A stretch of DNA of 64,000 nt from Tyto alba (lineage: Eukaryota > Chordata > Aves > Strigiformes > Tytonidae): assembly GCF_018691265.1 (NCBI RefSeq), contig NW_024881278.1, forward strand, positions 9,176,001-9,240,000, read 5' to 3'. The translations under genes were made by a program, and so were the position numbers. The first letter of the stretch is position 1. Each line of letters starts with the position of its first letter. Below, piece after piece: positions 13,750 through 25,840 of the stretch. The notes beneath the pieces were generated by a model, which saw nothing but the letters and a program-made list of their open reading frames with translations, had not been told where the DNA came from and made no database searches.

Positions 13750-14115
13750 AGCTCGCCCCTCGCTCCGTCCTCTCGCCCAGCCAGAAGCCGCAGGCTTCCC
13801 ACAACCGCCCCCCCGGTTTTGTGGTGGCACGCTCCCTCTTGGCGGTGAAGACGCACGTCGAAGCCGTCGTGCTTGCTTGGGCGAAGGTGGGCCCTGCGCC
13901 GGTGGGCCTGAGGAGGGCTGCCCCACGGAGCCCCTCGCCGCAGAGCCCGGGGATGAGGGGCAGCGGGGCGGCACGCGCCCTGGGGAACCGGCAGCGTGCC
14001 GGTGGAGATCCAGAGGCCCGCCGCGTGGTTTTGATTAAAACCCGCTGTTTTCCCAGCACCCCTCCGAGACAGCCGCCGCTGCGGCTCGCAGCCCTTCGCA
14101 CCGCGTGGGTGAACC
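13750..14115. promoter_or_regulatory. Orphan CpG-rich island
   Basis: A clearly CpG-dense block (many CCGC, GCGG, CGTCG steps) in otherwise CpG-poor sequence. Several overlapping open frames of 150-225 codons cross it on both strands, but none shows a recognised domain and they are explained by composition. It could be an unannotated promoter, enhancer or lncRNA start. Confidence 0.45.
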
Positions 14116-15603
14116 AGGGGCTCCATGACTGCAGGCTCGGGGCTGGGTGGCTCCAGCAGCCTCTGCCAGCTCTGGCCACACACCAGTGCAGGCTTAACCC
14201 ATTAGGGGAGTCTCTGCTCATTAGCAGCGTCGTTAGTGGTTGCAGGCAGCGTGTGCTTTCTCAGAAGGCCACCGCAACACAGCGGGGGCTGGTATATGAG
14301 TGTCCTGCCGGCAACAGTGGATGTAGTGTGGATTATCCTGGGCTCCAGCGTGGGAAACCATACGGTGTCCTCTGGCCAGCACCCAGCTCTGCTTCTTGGG
14401 ATGAGTCTTCCTCCTCCTGTTTGTCCAGCTTCCTTCACAACGGCTGTAAAACACAGCAGTATTTAGATGTGTTAAGTGCATGTTCCTCCTTATAGGTAAT
14501 TGTAGATATTAGCTTTCTTCTCCAAATCTTATTGTTCCTGCCATCGCACCTTTGTCACTGACAGGCTCTCAGCTGAAGCAGCTGTACCAAGGGTGAAAGG
14601 ATTAATCATAAAGGGAAGCTTTTTGTCTAAAGTGAAAGGCTTAATCACAATGGGATGGTTTTGCCCCTGATCTCCCTGAGGGCAAGCAACAGTCTGAATT
14701 CATCCCTGTTACAGCAGACTGACTTGAGGATTGTTTCCAGTCATAGCATCCTACCATTTGACTTGTAACTGGGATCCACTTGTCCTGTTAAGCTAGGAAA
14801 TCCTCTGAGCCAGCTGCCCACTTAAAAAAGAGACCAGCAAAGCTTAGCCCGTGCTGGTCACAGGTTACGCTGTGTTAACGTCCTGGCTGTACCTGCTGCT
14901 CTTCGCCTCGGTGCTACTTTTCCTTCTTCACAGACCCGGTTCTCTCTTAGCAGAGGATGCGCTCTCAGGTCCCAACTTTGTGCAATAAGAGAATGTGAAG
15001 CCTTATTAAAAGCTTCTGCCTTCTTTTCTAATGCAGCTAGCATTGTCTTGGAAAACCAAACCAAGGAAATAGCAAAACCAAAACTATTAAAAGAGCCAAA
15101 AGTATTATTAAAACCACTATAGGCAGCTCAGCTGCCTCTCTGTAAATAACAGCTTGCAGATGTGCAAGAATGAAGTAACTCTGGCATTTTGCAATTCAGC
15201 TAAACTCCAAATACTGAGCGTTGCTGAGAGGAGAGGGGGCTTGGCAAGTCAGCCCTGCTCTCCTCTGCCCTGGCCAGGTAGAGGAGATCATGCTGCAGAT
15301 GCAGCTCAATGATATCCTCGCTGATGGCCCCTCTCCAGACCTTCCCAGGGGCTGAGTCTGCCAGCTGTGATACCCTGAGCGGGGTCTGCAGGACACAGTG
15401 GCAGAGGCTGGTCTTGGTGCTCAAAAGTAGCACGGGATCTCCCAAGTGCCTGGCCACCAGGTATCCCCAGCTCTTATGGAAACGGTGCCTGTTGCTGCAG
15501 CGCTGTTTTTCCTGGCGTTTGCCTCCCCATCCCTGCACTGCCTGCCCTCCGCAATGTCCCTCTGAATTTTATTCACCCGGAGAGGAACGTTTCTGGTTTG
15601 CCT

Positions 15604-15605
<2 letters not shown>

Positions 15606-15648
<43 letters not shown>
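15606..15648 (+). repeat. A43 homopolymer
   Basis: Forty-three consecutive A, the longest homopolymer in the window. CR1 does not leave poly(A) tails, so the run is either a simple expansion or the tail of a retrocopied transcript. I see no AATAAA signal within 30 bases upstream and no clear gene body or target-site duplication. Confidence 0.92.
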
Positions 15649-15650
<2 letters not shown>

Positions 15651-16193
15651 AGCCACTCTTGTGCAACCTGCTTTGAAGAGTGAAAAGAGAAGGCTGGGAC
15701 AGTGTTAGCATCGGAGCCGAGGGAATCTCCAGCCGGGTTGTGCAGTCGGTGCCCCCGAGCTGGGCTGGACTTCACTCTGCTGCTGCACCAAAGCGGCTCC
15801 CAGGTGAAACAAGCTGTGCTGACCCTCGGCTGCAAACAGCTTCATGCTGCCTGCCGGCAACACCAGCTGATGGGTAGGCGAGGGCAGAGCTGACAGTCTG
15901 GAAGCATGGCAACTCCCAGTCTGTAAGCAATTTAATTTGTTTCTCTGCTGCCCTGTGCCCACCACCTCTCCCTGCAGAGAGGTGCAAGGAGATTATTGTT
16001 ATCTGCCTGCAACCCATGTCGCTCGTTCATGGACCACTTTGCACAGACCAGCTCGAAGCACAACAGAAGACGTTCCGTGCTTCATGTTATAGGCAGAAGG
16101 AGAATGCTCAGTGCTAAGCCCTGCTCAGCACTGCATCTGCCCAGCCATGAACGGTGGGTGCTGAGAGAGGACCAGCACATGGCCATCCTCAAT

Positions 16194-16257
16194 CATTTAC
16201 ATCCCCTATCATTTGCATCTCCTATCATTTACATCCCCTATCACTTACATCCCCTGA
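16194..16257 (+). repeat. Four copies of a 16-bp tandem repeat
   Basis: The unit CATTTACATCCCCTAT occurs four times head to tail with one to three substitutions in copies 2 and 4. Confidence 0.88.
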
Positions 16258-18177
16258 CCAGCCAGTGCTGCTACAAAATCCCCGGCTACCCAAGCCAAAA
16301 GATTGAGCACGATGTTCACCTGCCTTTTAAAGAAGGTAATTTCCTATTTTGGACTACAAAGAGATTTTGAAATTGTTGTGCCTATCTCTATCCCCTCCTT
16401 CCCCTAGAGCTTGTGAAACAGGAGGAGAGCGCCCTGTTTTGTGAAGTCTCACAGTTCCTAAATCAGCCTCGGGATTTTGGGGGCTTGACTCATAATTTCT
16501 GAATAGCTGGGGCTGGCAGGTCTGCATTTGTTGGCTTTCTGCCCAGATGACTAACTATAAAAAGACATGTTTAGATTTCTGCGGCATTCATCATTTATTT
16601 CAGAAAATACAGCAGCATGTTTTTAGGCAGACCCAAATATGGTAATTGCAATGACTCTTCTCTATCATCTCCATTTGAGACAAAGGAACGACCCAAATTC
16701 CACATTTTTCTTACCCCAACCCACACCTGATATCAGGGATACAGCTATTTAAGACTGTTGAAAACTTTCAAACTCTTACTGTGTTGCTTATGATATTTTA
16801 ATGCTGTTCTGAAAGTCTCAGCTCTCCTGTGATTAAGGGGAAGTCTCTGCTTTTGTACCTCGAAAGAACTTTTGTTTGTGGAAATAAAAAAAATTGAAGC
16901 AAAGAACAACTGAACAGTTGGTAACAGCGGTAATGAGACAAATAAATAGTTGAAAATCAAGAGGTTGGTTTGTCTTCCAGCGTGCTAACACAAGGTATGG
17001 CCCCGGTGGCTCCCTGGAGGAGGGCAGACGGTGGCAGGCTCTCCCTCCGGAGAGCACACAGGCTGATGCGAGGCCATTGCCGAGCTGCGACCCTCCGCCT
17101 CGGGCTGCCGCAGCGGGAGCAGCTGCCTGTTCTTTTCCAGGCTGCGCCAATGAGCTGCTCGTGGGACACTGTACGCAGCTTTATCCCACTCACATCAAAA
17201 GTATGTGGCTGTGGAGAGAAGGAAGAGAGATCCGGGAAGAATTCAAACAGCCTCTCTCCTCGTGCAGCCTGACCCTTAGGTAGCTGATGTTCTCCCCTGA
17301 GAAGTCCTTGCTGGAATAAGCTGTTTCACCTGCTAAGGTGAGGACCCGAGGAGCCACCGTGTCTGCCGATGCAATGATGGTTGCTCAGCCCCTGTGTAGC
17401 GTAAGAGCCCTTCCAGCCCTCCCAGCTCCGGTGGGCAGCCCTGGGGGAAGGTGGATGCGAGCTGTGTGCCCTTGGGCACGGCGTGGTGGAAATGGGGCAG
17501 CTCCACACCCCCGGCCCCGGGGCGGCGGGGGCTCCGCCATGGGTGATGTGACATTTCCCCCCTGCATCTGTTGTCCCCATCACCCCACCAGCCCTTCCAT
17601 CCCCTGTCAGAGGGATGTTTCAGGGTCTCACCAATTTCCTGTTCTCCCTGTCTTCTGATAAGGGCAGGCCCGGGGCATTGCCAGGGATTTCTGACCTTTC
17701 CCTGAAAAACCCCATCCTGTGGCCCAACAAAGAGCTGTTCCATCCTTCCGTGTGGTCTGCCCGTGTGCCCCACCACAGCAGTGCAAGCCAGAGTCTCCTC
17801 AGTGTCATCTGCCCAACCTTTTGAGCTATGGCCATGAGAGATGGAGGCTCACTTAACTCCTCTTGACAGGAGTCAAGGCTCTCCTGCCCCTTGGGTCTGT
17901 GCTCAGAGCCTGCGACTAAAGGAGGATGGATCCCGTGGGAGATGGGAGCAGCCGCCTGCACTCCGATGAAGTGGCATGGCACTCAGCTGCTATTTGACAT
18001 GAGACATGTATGCTCCTTCTCCCAGAAAAAGTGCTGTCAGAGACCTCTCTGAGTGCATCCAGAGAAAGCTCTGCCAGCAACGTCTTCGTTAAACAGCATA
18101 TCCCAGAGGAATGGGTCTGGGCAGGACCAGAAAGGTCTCACTAGCTCTACTTATCTCCATCCCAATAGCTTCCTACA

Positions 18178-18480
18178 GTTCCCTGGGTCTGGGGCTCCAC
18201 ATTCTCCCAAGGCAATCTCATTTTAGTGTTCTGTTACCTTTCCTGTTGCAAAGCTTTTCCTAATGTCTAGGTAGCACCTCCTTTGCCACTTGTCCCTTTC
18301 ACCACGGCCATGGAAAACAAATTACTCCTCTTTGAGACAGTCTTTTATGTACTTAAAGCTTGCTATCTCAACCTTCCCTCTCTGTCCCCTCTACTCCTGC
18401 ACCCCAGACTTCTTCTTGCTGGATGAAGCAGTCCCACCTCCTTCAGCCTCCCCTGGTAGGTCCTGTCTTCTGGGTCTCTG
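18178..18480 (-). mobile_element. Old diverged CR1 LINE relic (minus strand)
   Basis: The phrases 'ttttcctaatgtctaggtag', 'ccacttgtccctttcacca', 'agtcttttatgtacttaaag' and 'cagcctcccctggtaggtcc' match successive parts of the reverse-complemented CR1 3' region in the right order and spacing, but with much divergence and without the terminal octamers. This suggests an older CR1 subfamily than those at 31.2, 55.6 and 57.8 kb. Confidence 0.7.
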
Positions 18481-18751
18481 CTCACAAAACCTCAGCGGCG
18501 TGAGGCCCGGCACCTGAGGAGTGCACCTCTGCTGGCATCGGTGTGTGCGTTTCCAGGGTGGGAGATGAAAGGATGGCAGACTCATTTTGCATGACAGGCT
18601 TTTCTGATCGTCTCCTGGAGTCAAGGTTGAACAACGTGGTGGCATCTGCAGAGAGGACTCTGCCAGGTCTCCACCCTTGGGGAGAAGTGGTCAAGAAACC
18701 TGCCATGGATGGTTGTCATGAGGCAAGGGAAGTGGATGTGCATTTTTAGTT

Positions 18752-18788
18752 TGTGTGTATATATATATGTGTGTGTGTGTATGCATAT
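18752..18788 (+). repeat. (TG)n(TA)n(TG)n dinucleotide repeat
   Basis: Alternating purine-pyrimidine stretch: short TG, then TA, then TG repeats. A Z-DNA-prone microsatellite. Confidence 0.85.
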
Positions 18789-20067
18789 AAATTAGATCTT
18801 GTGCTTTTTTTTTCCTATTAAAATATTCATAGACTTGCTAAATCTTGCATTTCTATCTCATGAGATCCAGGCAGCTTTAAAGTCCAAGTTCTTGTAGTCA
18901 AGAGGATTTAAATTCTCTTTTGTCATCTTCTTTTTTTTTTTGCTATTTTCCAGTCATTTCTACCCCTTCTGACTGAAGAGAATAACACTTGAAAATATGA
19001 CTGACTACATGTTCAAGTGGCAGGAGGCAAAGAAAATAATCCACTTATTCTCTTAAAAGAAAAAAAAAAAAACACAAAACACTTAGTTTTTCAAAGTCAA
19101 AGTCATGATTTTACTGTAGCTCAATTCATTACTGCAGAATACTCCAGCTACTGCTGCTACCCAGCCTCGTGGCTGTCAGGATTTACAATTACCTTACTCT
19201 CGCCACGCGTAAGGACCTCTGAATAGGTAAAACAAGTTGGAAGAGGCCCGAAGAAGGATAGCGAGGTCGGGCCAGAAAGAACGGAGAGCTGGCACGTGAT
19301 GGGAGAAAACAGTGTCGGAACAGGCTGCGCTGCTCCGCCCCGGCGCCCCGTTGTGCCCCCCTGGGCTGAAGACCACTTAGCTCGCACCCCTGTTTGGTGG
19401 GAATAAGCCCCCAAATGCTCTGCCCGGTCCTGCCTGCCCCCCCAAAGGGCCTGCCTGCCCCACAGAGCCAGCTTGCTCCCCAGGTGGGAGCAGGTATTTT
19501 GAGTATTTAGCTGCCAAGGTGTTCCTTGTGTTCAATTAACAGCCCAGCCGCCCTGAGCAGAAAACAAGGGAGCTCTGGGAAAGAGAGGAGGACATTCTGG
19601 GGTTGATTTCCACCCTGCACCCCACCCTTACAACAAAGAGAAGGTGCTGGGGTAGGAGAAGGCTCTTGTGCTATGCGGTGTCAGCACTGGGCTTGTTGGG
19701 ACACAGCTCTATCACCCTAAGCAACTCAGTCTGTGGCTTTCTTATCAGTGGTAAGTAAATATTTTCTCTTTATACTATTGGGCTATGCTGAGCAATGTGT
19801 TAGGCTGGGTGACCGCTCTGTCCTCCAATTAATAAATTATTTGCTCATTTGAGAGCTCTCTTGCTGTTTTTTCCTCTGCCTGTGATATTCAAGTGTCATT
19901 TTAACCATTGGCAGGTGCGTTGCATTAGGGATCGTTAATTGTTGCAGGACAGTTGTGCTGCTGAGCCCCAAAAGGATCCTGAGCATGTGGAGGAAGATCC
20001 AGTCCTGGCCTCGAGCAGTTGCAGGGGGGGAAAAGTGTAATGAGCATGGAGGGGGTTGTGGTGCCTG

Positions 20068-20128
20068 TCTGAGCAAAGACACAGCAGAGCTGGGAATAGA
20101 AACCAGTTCTCCAGGCTCCTCAGCCCTA
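20068..20128 (-). mobile_element. MIR-like SINE relic (minus strand, short)
   Basis: 'gacacagcagagctgggaat' continuing into 'agaaaccagttctccaggct' matches the reverse complement of the MIR-type box ('cagagctgggaatagaaccc aggtctcctgactcc'). Only about 60 bases are recognisable. Confidence 0.48.
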
Positions 20129-21167
20129 AACCTGCCTGTCCCTGTCCCTGCGGGGAGGGTTGTCTGTCTGCAGAGTGGGCTGGTGGATCTTTGGGGTTTA
20201 AACGCGGGGCGGTTATAGACCTGTCCACCGTGAGTGGAGCGGGTGCAGGTCTGGTCACGCAAGAAGTTCTCCAGGCAGGTCTGATAAAATAACAGAGTGG
20301 AGGTGACAAAACCTTGGAGGTGGCTGTCACCGCTGTGTATGCACACCCAGCTGTGTTTCTGAGCTGCCCAGTCCTTGCATGGCTGCAGCATTTTGCAGAA
20401 CAAGCATTTGGCTTTAGGTTTTTATTAATGCTTACTCCATTTTATTAATATTTTCATCATTTGTTTCATGGCTGTTGGTTTGGTTTTTTTTTAGTTGGTT
20501 TGCAGCAGATAGGAGCAGATTAAATTAGTGCATGTACTCTGAGGAAGAAGTTCTGCATAATTAGCATAGGCAGCATTCACTGGGAATAGTAAGTACTTTA
20601 ATCACTTAATGATTACTGCTTGCCTCTCCTACTGCCATAACAAACTGGCCTGAAACCACTTCCACATATTCTTCCTTTCTCAACCTTTGGCTTTTGAGGG
20701 CTGGGAGCGATAACATTTGCTTGGCCAAAAATAAACTGTGCGGTTTGTTAAAAAGCAAAACCTGGTGAGCCGTTGGTTGGACTGTTGGCTCTACAATGCC
20801 AGGCAGCCCTTGCCCATTCAGCCAGTCACCTGGAACTCAAGGTGGGCAAAGTACCACACAAAGGGAAATTTCCTTTTTCTATTCAGGCACTTATTTGCCC
20901 TACACCCAAATTTCCACTAGCTTTTGTTGACATTACTTGAGGTCAGCAGAGCCTCTCTTGCTGGGGACTCCTGGAAGTGATTTGAAACATCGGTGTGGAA
21001 GAAGGATTCCTGCCCAGTGGAGGTGCACAGTTTCCACCTCAGATGCTGTGCTGAGCTGCCTTTGAATAACCATAGCAAAACTGCTGTTTGCTGAAGGGGT
21101 CAGGTCATTAGTTCATCACTAGGTGTGGCAATTCCTGGCTGTCAAGGGGGTTTTCAGAGTAACCTAG

Positions 21168-21235
21168 ATGTGGCTTGCTCAAGGTGACCTGCTCTGGGCA
21201 GCGTCTGCTCTGAGCCTGTGATTCCACTACTGTAT
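21168..21235 (-). mobile_element. Possible MIR-like relic (minus strand)
   Basis: 'ggcttgctcaaggtgacctg' followed by 'ctctgagcctgtgattccac' resembles the MIR core in reverse complement ('cttgcccaaggtcac...'). Short and weak. Confidence 0.3.
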
Positions 21236-22482
21236 TGACCTGGCAATTTCACTTTAAAATTCAGACATCTTTAGACCTGTGTCAGTTTAAGAGCAGGTAC
21301 CCCAATATAGATCTAGCAATTTGATTCAAGATGTAGATGAGGTATGTGGATCCGTGTGGTGCTGCTCTATATCTCAAGTGTGCTCTGCTGTGAATGTGCT
21401 GTTAAACATCATGGGAAAGCTGTGTAGGTTTGGGGTTTGTTTGTTAACGCGGTGCAGTCAAGGCTATGATGAACCAGTGAAGGGTAGATGCAGCATGCAG
21501 CTTCATTTCAAAGCTGCGAAGCAACATAATTGGTGGTACCCCTCTGTGGTGCTAATGTTACAGCCTGTGATAACTCGTGGCTCATCAAAAATAAGCAAAA
21601 GTTCTTTCCTTATCTGGAAAGGAAGCATTTGCAGCTCTGCTGTCGGGCTCAAGAAACACCATGCACAACGCCATTCTAGCCCACTGTAAGGCAGGGGAGT
21701 TCAGCTGAGTTCACCATAGGCCTTTAGAAACTTGCTGTGAACTTATACCTGAGCATCAAACACTTTTTATATGGAATTAATGTGGGGGAAGTTTTGTTTG
21801 TTAGCAGATGGAACCAGTATAGCACAGTGTCTCTGTGAAAGTCGGAATATTACCAAAATATTACAGTATTTTAGACTCAAATTCTAGGTGAGTCATGGTA
21901 CGATAGCATCTAGGAGCAGGTTCTGCACAAGAAATGGTGCTTTGCGAGCTGCTTGGAGCCATTGACTGTGCTGGAGAGCAGCAGGCTGGTGTGGTGTGCT
22001 TGCCTGGGCTTCTTGGGCAAGCTCCCCAGAGAGGTCAGAGCCATCCCCAGGGACAGGAGAGCGCGTTACGCTCAGCATGGGTGGGTGCAGGGAAGCATCC
22101 GTGGCTGTGCACGTGTTAAACTCTCATCCCATCGCACGGTCCCAGGGAAAGGAGGTGGCCGCCACTGCGTCGGTTCAATAAATATTCTCTGGGCATTTTT
22201 GGATGGCAGTGTTGTACTGAACGGAGATGCTTCTCCAGACAAAGGTCTTGGCAAGATCCAAAAAAGGGAGTGGGAATTCTATGAATAGCAAGGACAAAGT
22301 GACTGTAACTGATGACAAAAACACTTTTGACTAGACACTAAAAATCATGAAGTAGGGTTTAAAATAGTCTCTAACTGTGAAAGATTAGGAGAAAATTTAA
22401 CCTGAGAGAGACTATCTGACTGTAAGAGGTTCTTATTCCTTTTGCCATATGCCATGCTGGCCCAGACTAGGGCTCTGTCTGA

Positions 22483-22510
22483 TTTTTTTTTTTTTTTTTT
22501 TTTAAAAAAA
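22483..22510 (+). repeat. T21-A7 homopolymer junction
   Basis: Twenty-one T directly followed by seven A, so part of the run can pair with itself as a short A/T palindrome. Confidence 0.85.
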
Positions 22511-25500
22511 CCCCAAATGAACTAAATCAAAACACCCCACAACTTTTGTTCGTGCTGCTGTGCTCCCCAACCTTCACAAAGCCAGAGGCTGACCTCCTGG
22601 AGGATGTGGTTGGGTCTTTTTTCTCTCACCATATCTCCAATCTTTTGCTGACTTAGAGCTCCACCCTAATGGTTGAGATCTCAGTGCCTGGTTTTAGTAA
22701 TTGGTTTTCCCTAAATACTAGAAGTAGCATTTAATCTTTGTCTCTTGCAGTGATTTACACTTCTTGAAAATGAAATTTGATCCTAGGTTAACAATAAATA
22801 GAAGTTAATTATAGGGAATCACAGTTCAAAACCCTGAGGCTTAAACATGTGCACACGGGTCCGCACGCACGCTCTGCTTTATGTGCACACAAATACAAAT
22901 CCCTTTGTGTTCTTCGGTGTGCAAGGCAATGGCTAGCCCAGGAATCTCCCCAGTGCCGCTTTTAAGGAGTGCTGAGTGCACTATCCAAACCAAATGGACT
23001 CTGTTATTATCATTTGTCTGTGTATTAATGTGCTGCCTGGGGGCAGATCCCATTCAATGGAATTTGCCTCTCTTACTGTGCGAAAGAATAGTCCCCGGTG
23101 GGTTTTGATTTTACCCAGATGTGTGTGTTGTTCAACAGTGTCCACTGAGTCATCTCTCCAGAGGGAGACAAAACATCATACGCGATGACAGATAAAGGGA
23201 GGGATATAAACCTCCCTGCTCTGTGTGACATCTTGGAGATGGGGAAGTTATCCCCCACCTGCATCTCTGTGGGGTTTCTTCATCTTTTCCTGGTGCTGAC
23301 CCCATTAAACTAAGCATGTTGTTCTAGACAGGTTTGAAAATGTCTGGCCATTTCTGTTTTTGCATCACCCCGAAGTGGGCTACTTTGGTCCAAGAGGATG
23401 GAGATGCTGCCGTTCTCCCTGTCAGCCACCGTGCTGCGTGCTCCCCACGGGTGCTGGGCCGGCAGCCCCACGGGCTCTGCAGGGCCCTGGCCGAGGCAGG
23501 GAGGGACACGGCTGCCCCTTCCCGTTCCCACTGGCTCAGGTCATGGCCACCAAGCCTTAGCTCTGCAAGGGCAGCAGCCAAAAAGGAAAGGGCTGAGGCA
23601 TTGGAGACCGAGCTCCTCCCCTGCTGACAGCATGGGACCTGCCCCCAAACCGGGCTCTGGTGCCCCTCCGCTGACCAAGACGAAGCGCTGAGTGCGGGAT
23701 ACAATACGAGCTGGGTTCATGGGAAGAGCTAAACATCTCTGTGCAGAAAGAGATGAGGAAAGGGAGGGTGTAGTGAGGGCCAGGAGGTGCTCCATGAGCC
23801 GGGGTCAGACTGGAGGAATGTGATGTGCAGCCTCTCTGGGGTAAGACGTAAAGACAACAGGGGAGTCATGGAAGCTGCAAGGCAGAGGGTGCTTTTGATA
23901 TTGCAGAAACAGGCACTGAAAGCCAAATTCTTGAGATTAGATGCGAGCTTATCTTAAAAAAAAAAAAGCAAAAACAAACAAAAAAAAAACAACAACTACT
24001 CTCTTTCCCATGCAAGCATGCATAACCCTTCTGCTGTTTTGTTTCACGCTGTCATACATGAGGGTTTTTTTGGGACTTGTGCTCTCAGGAAAAGTGCTGC
24101 TAATACAGACAGCAGCTGAGAGGAAGGGGCAGTTGATTTCTGGGCTGTTATCAGTCTGAATGCTGCAACTCCTCTGCTGCTGTGTCTTGTCATAGCCACA
24201 GACTCGACCCAAGCTTTCCGTAGGGAACTGTAACGCAAGGTTTCTACCCTGCTTTGTGCACTGTGGAGTGGCTTTACGCTGCTGCCAAACGAGTTGTAAA
24301 ATGTCGCTGTGCTGGCAGCGTTACTGGTCTAATGTGAACTCCTGTGCTGAGCTAATTTGTGAGCCAGCCGGAATATGGCCCTGGCCCTGGGCCTGCCCAG
24401 TCCCATCCTGGCCTGGGCTGACTCCCACAGCTCCGTCCTGCTAACGTGCAGCAAGGACAGAGTGAACTAACCTGATTTTAAAAATGAGAGCAAAGGGAAA
24501 TGAGACAGAGGAAAATAAGTTCACATTTAATTGAAAAACTCAATGTCTGTAATTGGCTAAGATGTTGTTCCCTGTGCTGGTTTCTTAGGAACAGCTATGT
24601 GCATTTCTAGTCTTGCCCATTCCACGTGGTTTGGTGAAGTACAACGTCCAGCTATCGGTGCTCTTATGCGCTCCAGGCGAAGCTAAGCTCTCAAGCATTT
24701 GTTAACCACAGTTGCAACCAGATTTTCCCATGTGGATATAAATCTAGAAACTAATTTTTTTAAAAAAACCTGGCGTTAAAATGGCTGGGCGTTGTGAGAG
24801 CTGAGCAGTTAGCTGGAAGATTTCAGAAAGTGAGAAGTTTTGCTTGGGGGAGAGGGGAAAAAAAGAACAGTTTGTTTATTGAGCCTGAGATGTCCATTTG
24901 ATGCACATCAGTTTCAACAAACTTAAGCCAAACAAACAGAAAATTTCCAAGATGACCATATGTATATTCCCCGGGATCTGCGCTCTGGGAACAGTGTAGT
25001 CATCAACTCCAAGGCTGCATCTCCCGGCAGTGAAATTCATAGGAACATCAGTGTCACTAAACAGGTCCAAGAAACTTTTGGTTCACAGGAAATTTGAGAT
25101 TTCAGCCTAAAACCGTGAGGTCAGAATCTCAACCATTCTGATCCTGGATGGCTCTTTTGACCCAGGTTCTCTTAACTGTTTCCAGCACAGGATCTGTTGC
25201 AGCTTCTTATTTTCTTTTATTTCTCTTTCCCTCCTGCCCCTTTATGGTCTTACTTCCCTGCATCTCACACAGGTTTCTTCACACTTACACTGCCCAGCCA
25301 GATTTCAGTGGCTTTTTTGAGAGGCACTTAGAGGTACCACAGCCAGGATCACCACTTGGTGCTGCTGCTATTCAGTGGTTGCAAAATCAGTGGCTTTCAA
25401 GAGAATCATGGCATCAACACTGGATGGAGTTCTTTCATATGTCCTGCTCATTCCAAAGGACCGGTTTTGGGAACTATTTCTCAAAAATCAGAAATATTAG

Positions 25501-25840
25501 GGAAATTGTTGTAGAGTGGAAATGAAGAATACACAAATGGATATGTAGAAGGTAAAATTTAGTTTGAACGTATAGAATTATCTGAATTTTCATTTAACTA
25601 GGACACTTTCTTTTTTCCAAAAAGTGCTTTCTTCATGTAGAAACACCCGTCTTTCCACGACATCTCCCATCTAAGCAGTGACTTTTATCTTGCTCTGCTT
25701 GCTTACAAAAACTGCCTTGTAGGTTATAGCGTAGGGATATTAATGCCATTTATAAACAAATATTATTCTGTTCCTCTCCTAAACAGCCATACTTAGGAAG
25801 GCGTGTCTGACTGCAAGGAGCTGGCACGACAATATCGCAT

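Larger units (their letters stand above)
14116..18177. other. Noncoding, no recognised gene
   Basis: Contains the A43 run and the 16-bp tandem repeat. A GC-richer stretch at 17340-17560 has no coding support. Confidence 0.5.
18481..25840. other. Noncoding with MIR-like relics and simple repeats
   Basis: Contains the TG/TA microsatellite, two short MIR-like relics and the T21-A7 junction. A 125-codon ATG-started plus frame at 25148-25525 has a hydrophobic N-terminus but no recognised homology or splice context. Confidence 0.5.

Noticed and set aside
15309..15711. Frames ending in poly-Lys or poly-Phe
   Set aside because: Created by the A43 run.
22170..22190. AATAAA words (also near 991, 1147, 26715, 48705)
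   Set aside because: AATAAA is common by chance in AT-rich DNA and no coding exon or clear downstream element supports any as a gene end.
25148..25525. 125-codon ATG frame with hydrophobic N-terminus
   Set aside because: Looks secretory at first, but no CpG island, weak start context, T-rich composition and no recognised domain. Kept only as a note.
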